Shown here: positions 1-5,507 of the stretch, piece after piece
Position numbering within the stretch: position 1 is the stretch's first letter
Layout of the letters: the number at the start of each line of letters is the position of its first letter
From: Eggerthellaceae bacterium UBA5906
GTDB lineage: Bacteria; Actinomycetota; Coriobacteriia; Coriobacteriales; Eggerthellaceae
Assembly: GCA_002431805.1 (NCBI GenBank)
Contig: DJEE01000103.1
Span: 1 to 7,247 of the forward strand
Length of the DNA: 7,247 bases
Reading direction: 5' to 3'
Program-made: the position numbers and the translations under genes
Notes under the pieces: model-generated
Told to the model about the DNA's origin: nothing
Database searches by the model: none
Seen by the model: only the letters and a program-made list of their open reading frames with translations

Positions 1-428
1 AGGGCATGGCGCTGGGCCAGTACGTGGCTGGCATGGGATTTTCCAACGTTGGCCTGGGCATCGACCATGCTATGGCGCACACGCTGTCGGCGCATTACGA
101 CACGCCGCACGGCGTGGCGTGCGCTATGCTGCTGCCGGTGGCCATGGAGTTCAACAAGCCGGTTGCCGCCGAACGATTGGCCGACGTGGCGCGCGCCATG
201 GGCGTTGACACCACGGGTATGAGCACGGAAGAGGCCGCCGATGCAGCTATCGCCGCAGTGCGTCAGCTGTCTGCCGACGTAGAGATCCCGCATACATGCA
301 ACGGGTTGGTGGCCGCCGACCTTGACCAGCTGGCAACCGATGCCATGGCCGACGCCTGCTTCCCGGGCAACCCTCGCGACGCCGATCACGACCAGGTGGT
401 AGAGCTGTTCCGTAAGATCATGGCGTAG
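1..428 (+). CDS. Iron-containing alcohol dehydrogenase, FucO-like, C-terminal part
   Basis: This is the 3' end of a gene whose start lies left of the window. The reading frame is open from base 3 and ends with TAG at 426-428, leaving about 141 residues of a family usually near 380-390 residues. Family members reduce aldehydes or oxidise alcohols with NAD(H) at a catalytic Fe(II) in the cytoplasm. The C-terminal metal-binding signature is visible: HAMAH followed by TPHG, with the first and last His 14 residues apart, as for the two iron-ligand histidines of E. coli FucO. The other two ligands (an Asp and a His) would lie upstream, outside the window. The stretch after it (LLPVAMEFN, then ARAMGVDT, then the GNPRDA near the end) also follows the lactaldehyde reductase type. 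Substrate cannot be fixed: lactaldehyde, propanediol and other short-chain alcohols are all possible. A terminator follows directly, so this gene ends its operon. Confidence 0.93.
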   Translation, partial: GMALGQYVAGMGFSNVGLGIDHAMAHTLSAHYDTPHGVACAMLLPVAMEFNKPVAAERLADVARAMGVDTTGMSTEEAADAAIAAVRQLSADVEIPHTCNGLVAADLDQLATDAMADACFPGNPRDADHDQVVELFRKIMA

Positions 429-450
429 CAACAAATAAGCTATTGCGATA

Positions 451-495
451 GAAGGCCGGCCGCGCGTCCCATACGCGCCGCCGGCCTTCCGTTTT
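451..495 (+). terminator. Rho-independent terminator after the alcohol dehydrogenase gene
   Basis: A perfect 10-bp stem (GAAGGCCGGC at 451-460 with GCCGGCCTTC at 480-489) is extended inward by six more pairs (462-467 with 473-478) after one mismatch. It is followed by CGTTTT at 490-495. It begins 22 bases after the stop codon. The T tract is short, but the stem is very stable. Position and shape fit an intrinsic terminator. Confidence 0.85.
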
Positions 496-511
496 CCCGC
501 GGGCTTGCTCA

Positions 512-570
512 AGTGGGACAGGGGTCGGGTACCGTCCCACAATGGGACGGTACCCGACCCCTGTCCCACT
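512..570. repeat. REP-like perfect palindrome (TGGGAC type)
   Basis: Arms 512-539 and 543-570 are exact reverse complements over 28 bp with a 3-base loop (CAA). Each arm is itself a small hairpin: TGGGAC at 514-519 with GTCCCA at 534-539, and TGGGAC at 543-548 with GTCCCA at 563-568, enclosing a G-rich core that contains GGGGTCGGG. Two inverted hairpin units form one element, which is the design of REP/BIME elements mobilised by REP-associated tyrosine transposases. It has no following T tract, and the real terminator is 17 bases upstream, so it is not needed for termination. No transposase gene is in the window. Membership of a REP family is inferred from architecture, not from copy number. 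Confidence 0.75.
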
Positions 571-655
571 CGTCCCGCTGCATATGGCTTGCGAATGTGC
601 GGTTTGCTATTCGCCGATAAGGCTTTGGTGGCAGGCATAGGGATGGCGTTGAATT

Positions 656-664
656 TGCTAGGAT
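656..664 (+). promoter_or_regulatory. Possible extended -10 promoter for the small membrane protein
   Basis: TG-C-TAGGAT at 656-664 matches an extended -10 element (TAGGAT is 4 of 6 to TATAAT, with TG one base upstream). No recognisable -35 lies 16-18 bases upstream. Transcription from here would give a leader of about 35 bases before the ATG at 705. The gene lies after a terminator and so should have its own promoter, but this particular match is weak. Confidence 0.3.
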
Positions 665-704
665 AAACCTGTCAATTACAAGAAGCCCCGTCAAAGGAGG
701 CGCC

Positions 705-1211
705 ATGCGCAAAGACGATAAAGCGCTCAGCTGGGTCATTGAGGTTGCGGTGGTTCTTGCAATCGTGTTTTTGCTGATAGGAGCTTGTTTTTTCGCGGTT
801 CCGCGTATCCAGAAGATTAACCACTCCGCGCCGCCGGCCCTTACGGTTTTCAACGTCGAGGACGTGCAGTCTGAAAAGGGGAGCGTTCCGCCTTCCGGCA
901 GCGAGATGATCGGGAGCATGGACGACGTTATCCTGTCCGGTAGCGGGGTTGTTACGGAACTTGATGAGAGCTCGCTTGTTGCGTGCATTCGGGTAACGTC
1001 AGACTCGTATCGCTTGGGTCAAGGCGAAGAATACCGCTTCGATTTCACGAATCGCATCGATCAAGACAAGCTTACGTTCGAAGGCATCAAAGTGGGCGAT
1101 GCTGTTGAATTTGGCTACTGGAACAGCTCGTACGGTGGCGAAAACGGTCGCATCGGCGAGTATATCAAGCTTGCATCGGCTAGCGCATCGGCAACTTCAG
1201 CAACGGCGTAG
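705..1211 (+). CDS. Small membrane-anchored protein, unknown function
   Basis: The protein has 168 residues. The ATG at 705 is supported by AAAGGAGG at 693-700, four bases away. A single strongly hydrophobic segment at about residues 9-33 follows a short charged N-terminus (RKDDK). This suggests either a membrane anchor with the rest outside the cell or an uncleaved signal; there is no lipobox. Residues 41-75 look like a linker rich in Pro, Ser and acidic residues. Residues about 80-155 alternate in a beta-rich pattern (GSGVVTEL, LVACIRV, YRFDF, KVGDAVEFGYW, GEYIKL) that resembles a small OB-like barrel; this fold is inferred only. The last twelve residues are a low-complexity Ala/Ser/Thr tail. 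It stands alone: a terminator and REP-like element precede it, and a convergent gene begins 35 bases after its stop, with no clear terminator in that gap. I do not recognise the family. Confidence 0.8.
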   Translation: MRKDDKALSWVIEVAVVLAIVFLLIGACFFAVPRIQKINHSAPPALTVFNVEDVQSEKGSVPPSGSEMIGSMDDVILSGSGVVTELDESSLVACIRVTSDSYRLGQGEEYRFDFTNRIDQDKLTFEGIKVGDAVEFGYWNSSYGGENGRIGEYIKLASASASATSATA

Positions 1212-1246
1212 CTGCAGGCTAGCGGCTAAGGTGCGCTCGTCCGTGT

Positions 1247-1906
1247 CTAGAACAAAACGGTATCAAAATTCACCCTTTCGCGTTCGATGAATGCGCGTAC
1301 CTGGGCTTTCTCTTTCTTTGTAAGCTGTTCGTAGAGGACCTTGATTGTCTTTGCATCAAGATAGGACTGCAAATTGATAATGGCTTGGACGTCTTTGTGC
1401 GCCTTTACGCCACGTTGAGAGTTAATGACCATCTTGTGAAGCGCGTATGCCTCCGGCATGGGAACAACCACCTCATGATCGAGGCATCGTGCCACGGTAG
1501 GATGCTGGGATAATATGTCTAGATGCCTTAAGGCTTGGGCGGTTACTCCTAGGTTGGTTTTGAGCGACGATTCAAGGCCGGCACCTTTCTTGCCGATTAA
1601 GAATTCGACTTCGAGGCCCGTTACATCGATGATTTTGGTGGTGCCGTCGATTCGGTCGGACTCAACGTAGAAGCCCCTCTCTTTTGCCGTGGCCGCAAGT
1701 CCGGCGGCAGGCGTTGGTTTGCGAAGATTTCTTACAAGAAAGTCCACGTCCATTGTTTTGATGTTGGGCGCAAAGTCATTGAGGAGACCGGCCTCGCGAT
1801 AAGCGAATTCAGCCCATGACCCAATAAGCATGACATGGGGCATGCACCCGGAATCCTCTACAAGATCGAGCACTTTGGCGAAAGCTTTCTGCTGGCTATT
1901 CAACAT
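1247..1906 (-). CDS. Nucleotidyltransferase-fold protein, probable toxin-like partner
   Basis: The protein has 219 residues. It carries the hallmarks of the DNA polymerase beta-type nucleotidyltransferase fold: GSW at residues 29-31, the paired acidic motif MDVDFLV with D53 and D55, and a likely third carboxylate at E101 in LEVEFLIG. After these comes a helical section (PEAYALHKMV at 150-159, then a KD pair at 171-172) resembling the lysine/aspartate helices of AbiEii-like and GSU2403-like (NTP_transf_8) proteins; these family names are from memory. Such proteins transfer nucleotides to RNA, tRNA ends or proteins, and several act as toxins in toxin-antitoxin or phage-defence pairs. The gene start overlaps the upstream gene's end by 11 bases (ATG at 1906-1904), which implies translational coupling and co-transcription. 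Base composition is more AT-rich than the neighbouring oxidoreductase genes, which suggests acquisition by transfer. The substrate is unknown. It could also be a housekeeping-type modifier rather than a toxin. Confidence 0.85.
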   Translation of the reverse strand: MLNSQQKAFAKVLDLVEDSGCMPHVMLIGSWAEFAYREAGLLNDFAPNIKTMDVDFLVRNLRKPTPAAGLAATAKERGFYVESDRIDGTTKIIDVTGLEVEFLIGKKGAGLESSLKTNLGVTAQALRHLDILSQHPTVARCLDHEVVVPMPEAYALHKMVINSQRGVKAHKDVQAIINLQSYLDAKTIKVLYEQLTKKEKAQVRAFIERERVNFDTVLF

Positions 1907-2207
1907 TGGGCACTCTTCCTAGTGCTTTTTCGATTTGCTTCTGAGAGCGCTTTTGCTCTTTGAGCGCGGCAGTAAGCTCGTGTCGTCGGTTAATCTTCTC
2001 GCGCACTTCTTCCACTTTATCGGCGCGAAGGTAGTCGGAGCAGACTTTGTCGCCTTCTCGATAATTGAGATAATAGTATTCATGAGATTTGATTTTGCGG
2101 GCCCTGATGCTGCCCTTTGGAAGAGAGTTCAGCTCGCATTCCATGAGATGGCACAGTTTGACGGACCTACGATACTCTTCTTCCAGAACGTCTTCTAAGA
2201 TTGACAT
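1896..2207 (-). CDS. Short helical protein paired with the nucleotidyltransferase (DUF6788-like)
   Basis: The protein has 103 residues and is the first gene of a two-gene minus-strand operon. An N-terminal helix (about 1-27) leads to a compact motif: LPKGSI at 29-34 and then KIKSHEYYYLNYREGDKV at 38-55. This matches short bacterial and archaeal proteins I recall as DUF6788, which carry an LPKGSI-RKIKG-EYYYLQYREG-type signature. The C-terminal part (62-97) is highly charged and probably forms a long helix or coiled coil. The TAG at 1898-1896 lies inside the next gene, whose ATG is at 1906-1904. Upstream spacing to the ATG shows only a weak GGTGAGAG-like ribosome site. Order and overlap fit the antitoxin-first layout of toxin-antitoxin modules, and a promoter with overlapping inverted repeat sits just upstream. 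The antitoxin or repressor role is inferred. The Lys/Arg-rich motif could bind nucleic acid or the partner protein. Confidence 0.82.
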   Translation of the reverse strand: MSILEDVLEEEYRRSVKLCHLMECELNSLPKGSIRARKIKSHEYYYLNYREGDKVCSDYLRADKVEEVREKINRRHELTAALKEQKRSQKQIEKALGRVPNVE

Positions 2208-2230
2208 ATGCCGTCTCTCACCGTAATGCG

Positions 2231-2275
2231 AATTACCCTACATTTATAAAAATCTATGGTAATTGTAGGGTAATT
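2231..2275. promoter_or_regulatory. Inverted-repeat operator candidate upstream of the nucleotidyltransferase cassette
   Basis: AATTACCCTACA at 2231-2242 and TGTAGGGTAATT at 2264-2275 are perfect 12-bp inverted repeats separated by 21 bases, with half-site centres about three DNA turns apart. A further GTAATT lies inside at 2259-2264, and a GTAAT-GCGA-ATTAC dyad lies at 2223-2236, so the same hexamer recurs about four times. The right half overlaps the -10 box of the predicted cassette promoter and the left half lies in the leader. This arrangement suits repression of the cassette, perhaps by its own product. Confidence 0.65.
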
Positions 2276-2290
2276 AAAACAAGCTTGCAA
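2262..2290 (-). promoter_or_regulatory. Sigma70-type promoter of the nucleotidyltransferase cassette
   Basis: On the minus strand, TTGCAA (2290-2285) serves as -35 and TACAAT (2267-2262) as -10, separated by exactly 17 bases. The -10 matches 5 of 6 and the -35 matches 4 of 6 consensus positions. Transcription would start near 2255 and give a leader of about 47 bases before the ATG at 2207. This makes the cassette independent of the LuxR gene, which ends only 27 bases upstream of the -35. Confidence 0.62.
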
Positions 2291-2316
2291 TATGTGAGAA
2301 TCGTTTTGATGAGTCG

Positions 2317-3891
2317 TTACCCCTGGTCGGCGTGTTTTTGTACGAGGGCGGTTAGCTCTTTTTTGGAGTGCACGTTTAGCTTGGAGTAGATGCTGCGGGT
2401 GTGGGCTCGCACGGTGTAGATGGACACCACCTCGCGGTCGGCGATTTCTTGGGCGGTGCGGCCGCGGGCTAGGTCTAGGAACACGTCGGTTTCGCGTGCT
2501 GAAAGGCCGGCTGCACGTGCAACCTCGTCGCAGGCCAGCTTCCACTTGCCTGGCTGCTTGGCCGCGCTAGCAGCGGTTTCGTCGGTTGCGGCGGCGGTGT
2601 CGTCGCCCTCGTCAACCGGCAACAGGATGCCGTTGATCTGCTTCTCCGAGAACACGAACAGCACGTCTACCAGCACGGCAACCCCCACAACGGCGATGAT
2701 GACCTTCATGGTGCCGTCGGAAATGTGTGACGCCTGGTACGCCATGGCCAAAAGACTTGCCACGAACGTGCCGCCCGAAAGCGCCGCGTTGCCGGCCGCC
2801 ATGATGCGCAGCGCCCCGCCGCGCCACTGGTACACCAGGTAGTACAGCATGGCCCACACCACCATGTTGTAGCACGTGCACACCACCCACGCGCCTGCCG
2901 CCACAGCCGGCGTGTTCAGGGAAAACATGGCAATGCACACGATAAGCACCGTCAGCGCGCACGCAGCTACGGAGTACAGCTTGGCGAACCCGTCGCGGCG
3001 CGATTTCGTAAGCAGAATAGCGAACATGATGCCCACCATCAGGGGAATCTCGATAAGCTGCGAGGCCACGTTCGCGCCGATGGCGTACATGGGCGGCACG
3101 CTGATCAGCACATATGCGCGAATGAGCTCGAGGGCCGTGGAGCACAGGCCAATGGAAACCAGCAGCACCCAGAACTTGCGCGAAAGCTTCACCGGCGTGG
3201 CAAGCACTTGGCGTTCTCCACGCACGTCGCGCTGGCGGATGCAGAACAGCGCCGCGCCGATGATGGGCAGCGCAATGAATGCCGCCACCGCTACTGGTTG
3301 CGGGCAGCCGCTGAGCACGAAGTACGTGGCAATGGAGAACAGCGTGCACTCGGCCAGGCGATACAGCGCACGATGGGGCGCCAGCGTGCCGAACAGCGCG
3401 GCGGCGCGTACGAACAGCATGGTGGTGCCCGCGCCGGCAAGCGCGCAGCCGGCAGTGAACAGAACGGAAAGCGCAGCGTCTGGCACGCCGCTGCCTAGCA
3501 CCTCAGGGCGGGCGTTGCACAGCAAAAGCGTGCCTGTGGCAGCCACGATGCCTCCGGCAAGTGTGGTGCGGTTTTTCGCCACCCATTTTGAAATGCGGTT
3601 GGCGAACAGCGCAACCAAAGAAAGCGTGATGAAGCACGCCAGCAAATGCACAAGCATAAGGTTTTCCGTGATGTTGCTGTTGTTCGTTTCGTGCAGCCAG
3701 AACGACCCGGAAAATGCGATGGTGTTCCACGCAATCCAGCAACCCAGGCCTAGGTAGGTCAGGCTTGGTGCTTGCCGGTCGATGGACGCAAGCGCGTCTG
3801 AAAAACGCTCGGCTAGGCTTTTGCTTGCGGCAGCTTTTTTCGGCTGAACGCCTTTTTGAGAAGGCGCGGCCGTGTCCCCTTGAAGTGCCAT
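2317..3891 (-). CDS. Membrane-bound LuxR-family transcriptional regulator, about 12 TM helices
   Basis: The protein has 524 residues from the ATG at 3891. An in-frame GTG at 3921 would add ten residues, but GGGGGA lies just before the ATG and nothing similar precedes the GTG, so the ATG is preferred. After a basic soluble start of about 40 residues come about twelve hydrophobic segments, for example LTYLGLGCWIAWNTIAF first and VIIAVVGVAVLVDVLFVF last. An acidic, Ala-rich linker follows, then a typical LuxR/GerE helix-turn-helix at about 462-518: GLSARETDVF, the AQEIA helix, the recognition helix around YTVRAHTRSIYSKL, then NVHSKKEL. The regulator probably stays in the membrane, senses a ligand through its transporter-like half and binds DNA from the cytoplasmic face. 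Proteins of this design are abundant in Eggerthellaceae and often lie beside molybdoenzyme genes. Here the gene diverges from such a locus, so control of the rightward genes is the best guess. The ligand is unknown. Confidence 0.92.
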   Translation of the reverse strand: MALQGDTAAPSQKGVQPKKAAASKSLAERFSDALASIDRQAPSLTYLGLGCWIAWNTIAFSGSFWLHETNNSNITENLMLVHLLACFITLSLVALFANRISKWVAKNRTTLAGGIVAATGTLLLCNARPEVLGSGVPDAALSVLFTAGCALAGAGTTMLFVRAAALFGTLAPHRALYRLAECTLFSIATYFVLSGCPQPVAVAAFIALPIIGAALFCIRQRDVRGERQVLATPVKLSRKFWVLLVSIGLCSTALELIRAYVLISVPPMYAIGANVASQLIEIPLMVGIMFAILLTKSRRDGFAKLYSVAACALTVLIVCIAMFSLNTPAVAAGAWVVCTCYNMVVWAMLYYLVYQWRGGALRIMAAGNAALSGGTFVASLLAMAYQASHISDGTMKVIIAVVGVAVLVDVLFVFSEKQINGILLPVDEGDDTAAATDETAASAAKQPGKWKLACDEVARAAGLSARETDVFLDLARGRTAQEIADREVVSIYTVRAHTRSIYSKLNVHSKKELTALVQKHADQG

Positions 3892-3987
3892 ATTCCCCCG
3901 ATTCTCATATGGTTTGCGCACTCTCTATCTTATCAAACTCGTTTGCCCCCGGATGCCTGCGCGGCGCTTCTTTCAGCGCGGTGCACG

Positions 3988-4063
3988 GTTGAGGACTACG
4001 TTAGTTTTCGACTAGTTATCTTAATAGTCAACCTCAACAAGGTCTAGTTAACTAGTGACGTAG
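3988..4063. promoter_or_regulatory. Dyad-rich divergent control region
   Basis: This AT-rich patch lies between the LuxR gene and the rightward genes. GTTGAGGACTA at 3988-3998 faces TAGTC-AA-CCTCAAC at 4025-4038, an inverted repeat interrupted by two bases. CTAGTTAACTAG at 4044-4055 is a perfect 12-bp palindrome, and an ACTAGT core recurs at 4011-4016 and 4051-4056. CTACGTTAGT at 3996-4005 is also loosely mirrored by ACTA-GTG-ACGTAG at 4051-4062. A minus-strand TTGACT (4031-4026), 17 bases before AAAACT (4008-4003), could be the LuxR gene promoter; its -10 is poor. I found no convincing rightward promoter, which is what an activator-dependent promoter would look like. Binding by the neighbouring LuxR protein is inferred. 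Confidence 0.5.
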
Positions 4064-4308
4064 CAGGGGTTTTGCGAATTTCGTACCGTGAAGGCCGTTC
4101 CGAAGAGGACATGGCGCAACGCGATTGCAACATGCGCGGTGGGAGCTGAGAGGCCCGCTGGCGGCGTCATGCGGAAAGAGGAAATGCGCTTGAAGTAGTA
4201 AAGAGGCTGCGCTGCGAAACGCGTTGCTGCAATGCTGCCAAGCGTACGCGAGGATGCATGGGGCCAATCGCCACAACGCGGCGCGAAGCCCAAGGCAAGG
4301 GGGTAATC
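4064..4308 (+). other. Long leader without a supported gene
   Basis: About 245 bases separate the dyad cluster from the ATG at 4309. Short start-to-stop frames exist (4111-4149, 12 residues; 4232-4306, 24 residues ending over the next ribosome site). Neither has a well-spaced ribosome site or a recognisable sequence. No terminator, tRNA or known riboswitch was recognised. The stretch is most likely an untranslated leader or decayed sequence. Confidence 0.4.
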
Positions 4309-5187
4309 ATGAATATCAAAAACAAGCCGCTGCCGAAATTCGAGGTTCCTTCGAGTTACGAGAAATATGCCGAAGGCGGCTACCTTATGGATGTACGTGA
4401 ACCCGAAGACGACAGCTTCGGCGAGCGCAAGCCCACCGTTTCCTCGGCTGCCGGCATTGCCGCTGATGCATCGGCCGACCCGGCCGCCATCGCCCAGGGT
4501 GCACCGGCAGCTGAGTACGAGCTGCCCGACGAGCCCACGTTCACCGACCGCGTGAATGCGGTGGTCACGTGCGTGGGGTCGCAAAACGCGCTGCGCGAGG
4601 CGCTGTACAAAACCCTGGCGTTCTGCCAGCAGCCGCATGATTTCACCGAAGTTGAAGACTTCATCGCGGCTACCGACGAGTTCGTGTACAGCCACATCAT
4701 GCAGACGCCGTTTACCATGATTCAGATGCTTATCGATGCCGGCGGTCTTGTGCAAACGCCGCTTGACGCGCAGGGCAACCCCATCACGTCCGAGCAGCTT
4801 GCAGGCCTTGACCCCGATGCGGCCGACGACCTGGTGGAAACCTACCGTATCGAAATCACCGACGCTGGCGCGGAAACCGTGCGCTTGCTGGCACCCGAGC
4901 GTCGCATCGAGGCGCAGCTTTCCCTGCGTCCGCACCGCCGTGACACCTACTTCGCCGTGCTGGATTTCTGTACCCAGCCGCGCAAATTCCCCGAAATCCA
5001 GGAGTTTTTCAAGACCACACCCGGCCTGTCGCAAGACATCGTGGCCGATCACCACAAGCTTTCGCCCGATTTCTATGTCGACAAGCTCGACAAAGCCGGC
5101 GCGCTTGTTTGGCGCGGCGCCTGGGTTGCAACCGACGCAGGCAAGCAGATGCTCGAAGCGCACAAGCGCGAAACTGCGAACGCGTAA
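4309..5187 (+). CDS. Protein with two tandem winged-helix-like repeats, unknown function
   Basis: The protein has 292 residues. The ATG at 4309 is chosen because AAGGGGGT lies five bases upstream; an in-frame ATG at 4258 has no such site. There is no signal peptide or membrane segment, so it is cytoplasmic. The first 80 residues are polar and Ala/acidic-rich and look disordered. Two similar units follow. In unit A, FCQQPHDFTEVEDF (105-118) is followed by LIDAGGLV (141-148) and ITDAGAETV (183-191). In unit B, FCTQPRKFPEIQEF (220-233) is followed by LDKAGALV (260-267) and ATDAGKQML (274-282). The order helix, L-AG-LV, strand, TDAG-helix resembles winged-helix proteins (Leu-x-x-x-Gly-Leu-Val, wing, Leu-Thr-x-x-Gly). 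Unit A carries a longer insert (149-179) at the wing. It lies between the LuxR regulator and the molybdoenzyme, on the enzyme's strand, so it may be a regulator or a maturation factor. It does not show TorD chaperone motifs. The family is not recognised. Confidence 0.82.
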   Translation: MNIKNKPLPKFEVPSSYEKYAEGGYLMDVREPEDDSFGERKPTVSSAAGIAADASADPAAIAQGAPAAEYELPDEPTFTDRVNAVVTCVGSQNALREALYKTLAFCQQPHDFTEVEDFIAATDEFVYSHIMQTPFTMIQMLIDAGGLVQTPLDAQGNPITSEQLAGLDPDAADDLVETYRIEITDAGAETVRLLAPERRIEAQLSLRPHRRDTYFAVLDFCTQPRKFPEIQEFFKTTPGLSQDIVADHHKLSPDFYVDKLDKAGALVWRGAWVATDAGKQMLEAHKRETANA

Positions 5188-5237
5188 GGCGGCCCGCAAC
5201 CGCGAGACGGGCGCTGCCGTCCCGGGCGCGTCGTTTG

Positions 5238-5410
5238 CGTGAACATGGGGCTTTTGGGCGTGTTTGGCCGGAGGGTAACTGTGAACACGGGGACGGAGGG
5301 GATGTTCACGATTGCCCTTTCATCTCGCAAAACGTTTTCGTGAACACCCGCTCCGTCCCCGTGTTCACGCAAGCGGCATCCCGAACACGCCCCAAAGCCC
5401 CGTGTTCACG
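5238..5410. repeat. Nested REP-like inverted repeat (GTGAACA type)
   Basis: Two pairs of arms share one centre near 5324. The outer arms 5238-5264 and 5384-5410 match as inverted repeats at 25 of 27 positions. The inner arms 5281-5310 and 5339-5368 match at 28 of 30. The heptamer GTGAACA occurs forward at 5239, 5281 and 5340, and reversed (TGTTCAC) at 5303, 5362 and 5403, placed symmetrically. Each inner arm is a hairpin unit (GTGAACA, then a core with GGGGACGGAG, then TGTTCAC). It fills much of the 336-base gap between the 292-residue protein's gene and the molybdoenzyme gene. The layout fits a REP/BIME-like mobile repeat. It could also fold in RNA and reduce read-through into the enzyme gene, although no T tract follows. 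Confidence 0.78.
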
Positions 5411-5507
5411 GCAACCGCCCAGCTGAACACCCCACACAACAGGCAATACGGTGGCAGGCTCACGCCCGCTGCCTTATCGCAATAGACGAGGTCAACAAGG
5501 AAACCAA

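Noticed and set aside
512..570. Reading the palindrome as a transcription terminator
   Set aside because: No T tract follows either arm, and a proper terminator with TTTT already lies at 451-495.
509..988. A 159-codon minus-strand frame
   Set aside because: It is antisense to the gene at 705-1211, which has an AAAGGAGG site, and it reads through the 512-570 palindrome. No ribosome site or recognisable motif was seen.
2876..3757. A 293-codon plus-strand frame opposite the LuxR gene
   Set aside because: The minus-strand product has clear membrane helices. The plus-strand translation is Ala/Ser/Thr-rich with no motif and is a codon-bias shadow.
3919..3921. GTG at 3921 as the start of the LuxR-family gene
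   Set aside because: It lacks a clear ribosome site, while the ATG at 3891 is preceded by GGGGGA. The extra ten residues add no hydrophobic or conserved sequence. It remains possible.
4111..4149. Possible 12-residue leader peptide (MAQRDCNMRGGS)
   Set aside because: The purine-rich AGAGGA lies only one base from the ATG, too close for normal initiation. There is no run of regulatory codons and no attenuator hairpin after it.
4232..4306. Possible 24-residue upstream frame ending over the ribosome site of the gene at 4309
   Set aside because: Its overlap with the next ribosome site is suggestive of coupling, but it has no ribosome site of its own and no recognisable sequence.
4048..5199. A 383-codon open frame on the minus strand
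   Set aside because: It is a shadow of the 292-residue gene at 4309-5187, which has a good ribosome site and an internally repeated protein. The antisense product shows no domain pattern and crosses the control region.
5238..5410. CRISPR-like array
   Set aside because: The repeats are short, inverted and symmetric about one centre, with unequal spacers. Direct repeats with regular spacers, as in a CRISPR array, are absent, and no cas gene is present.
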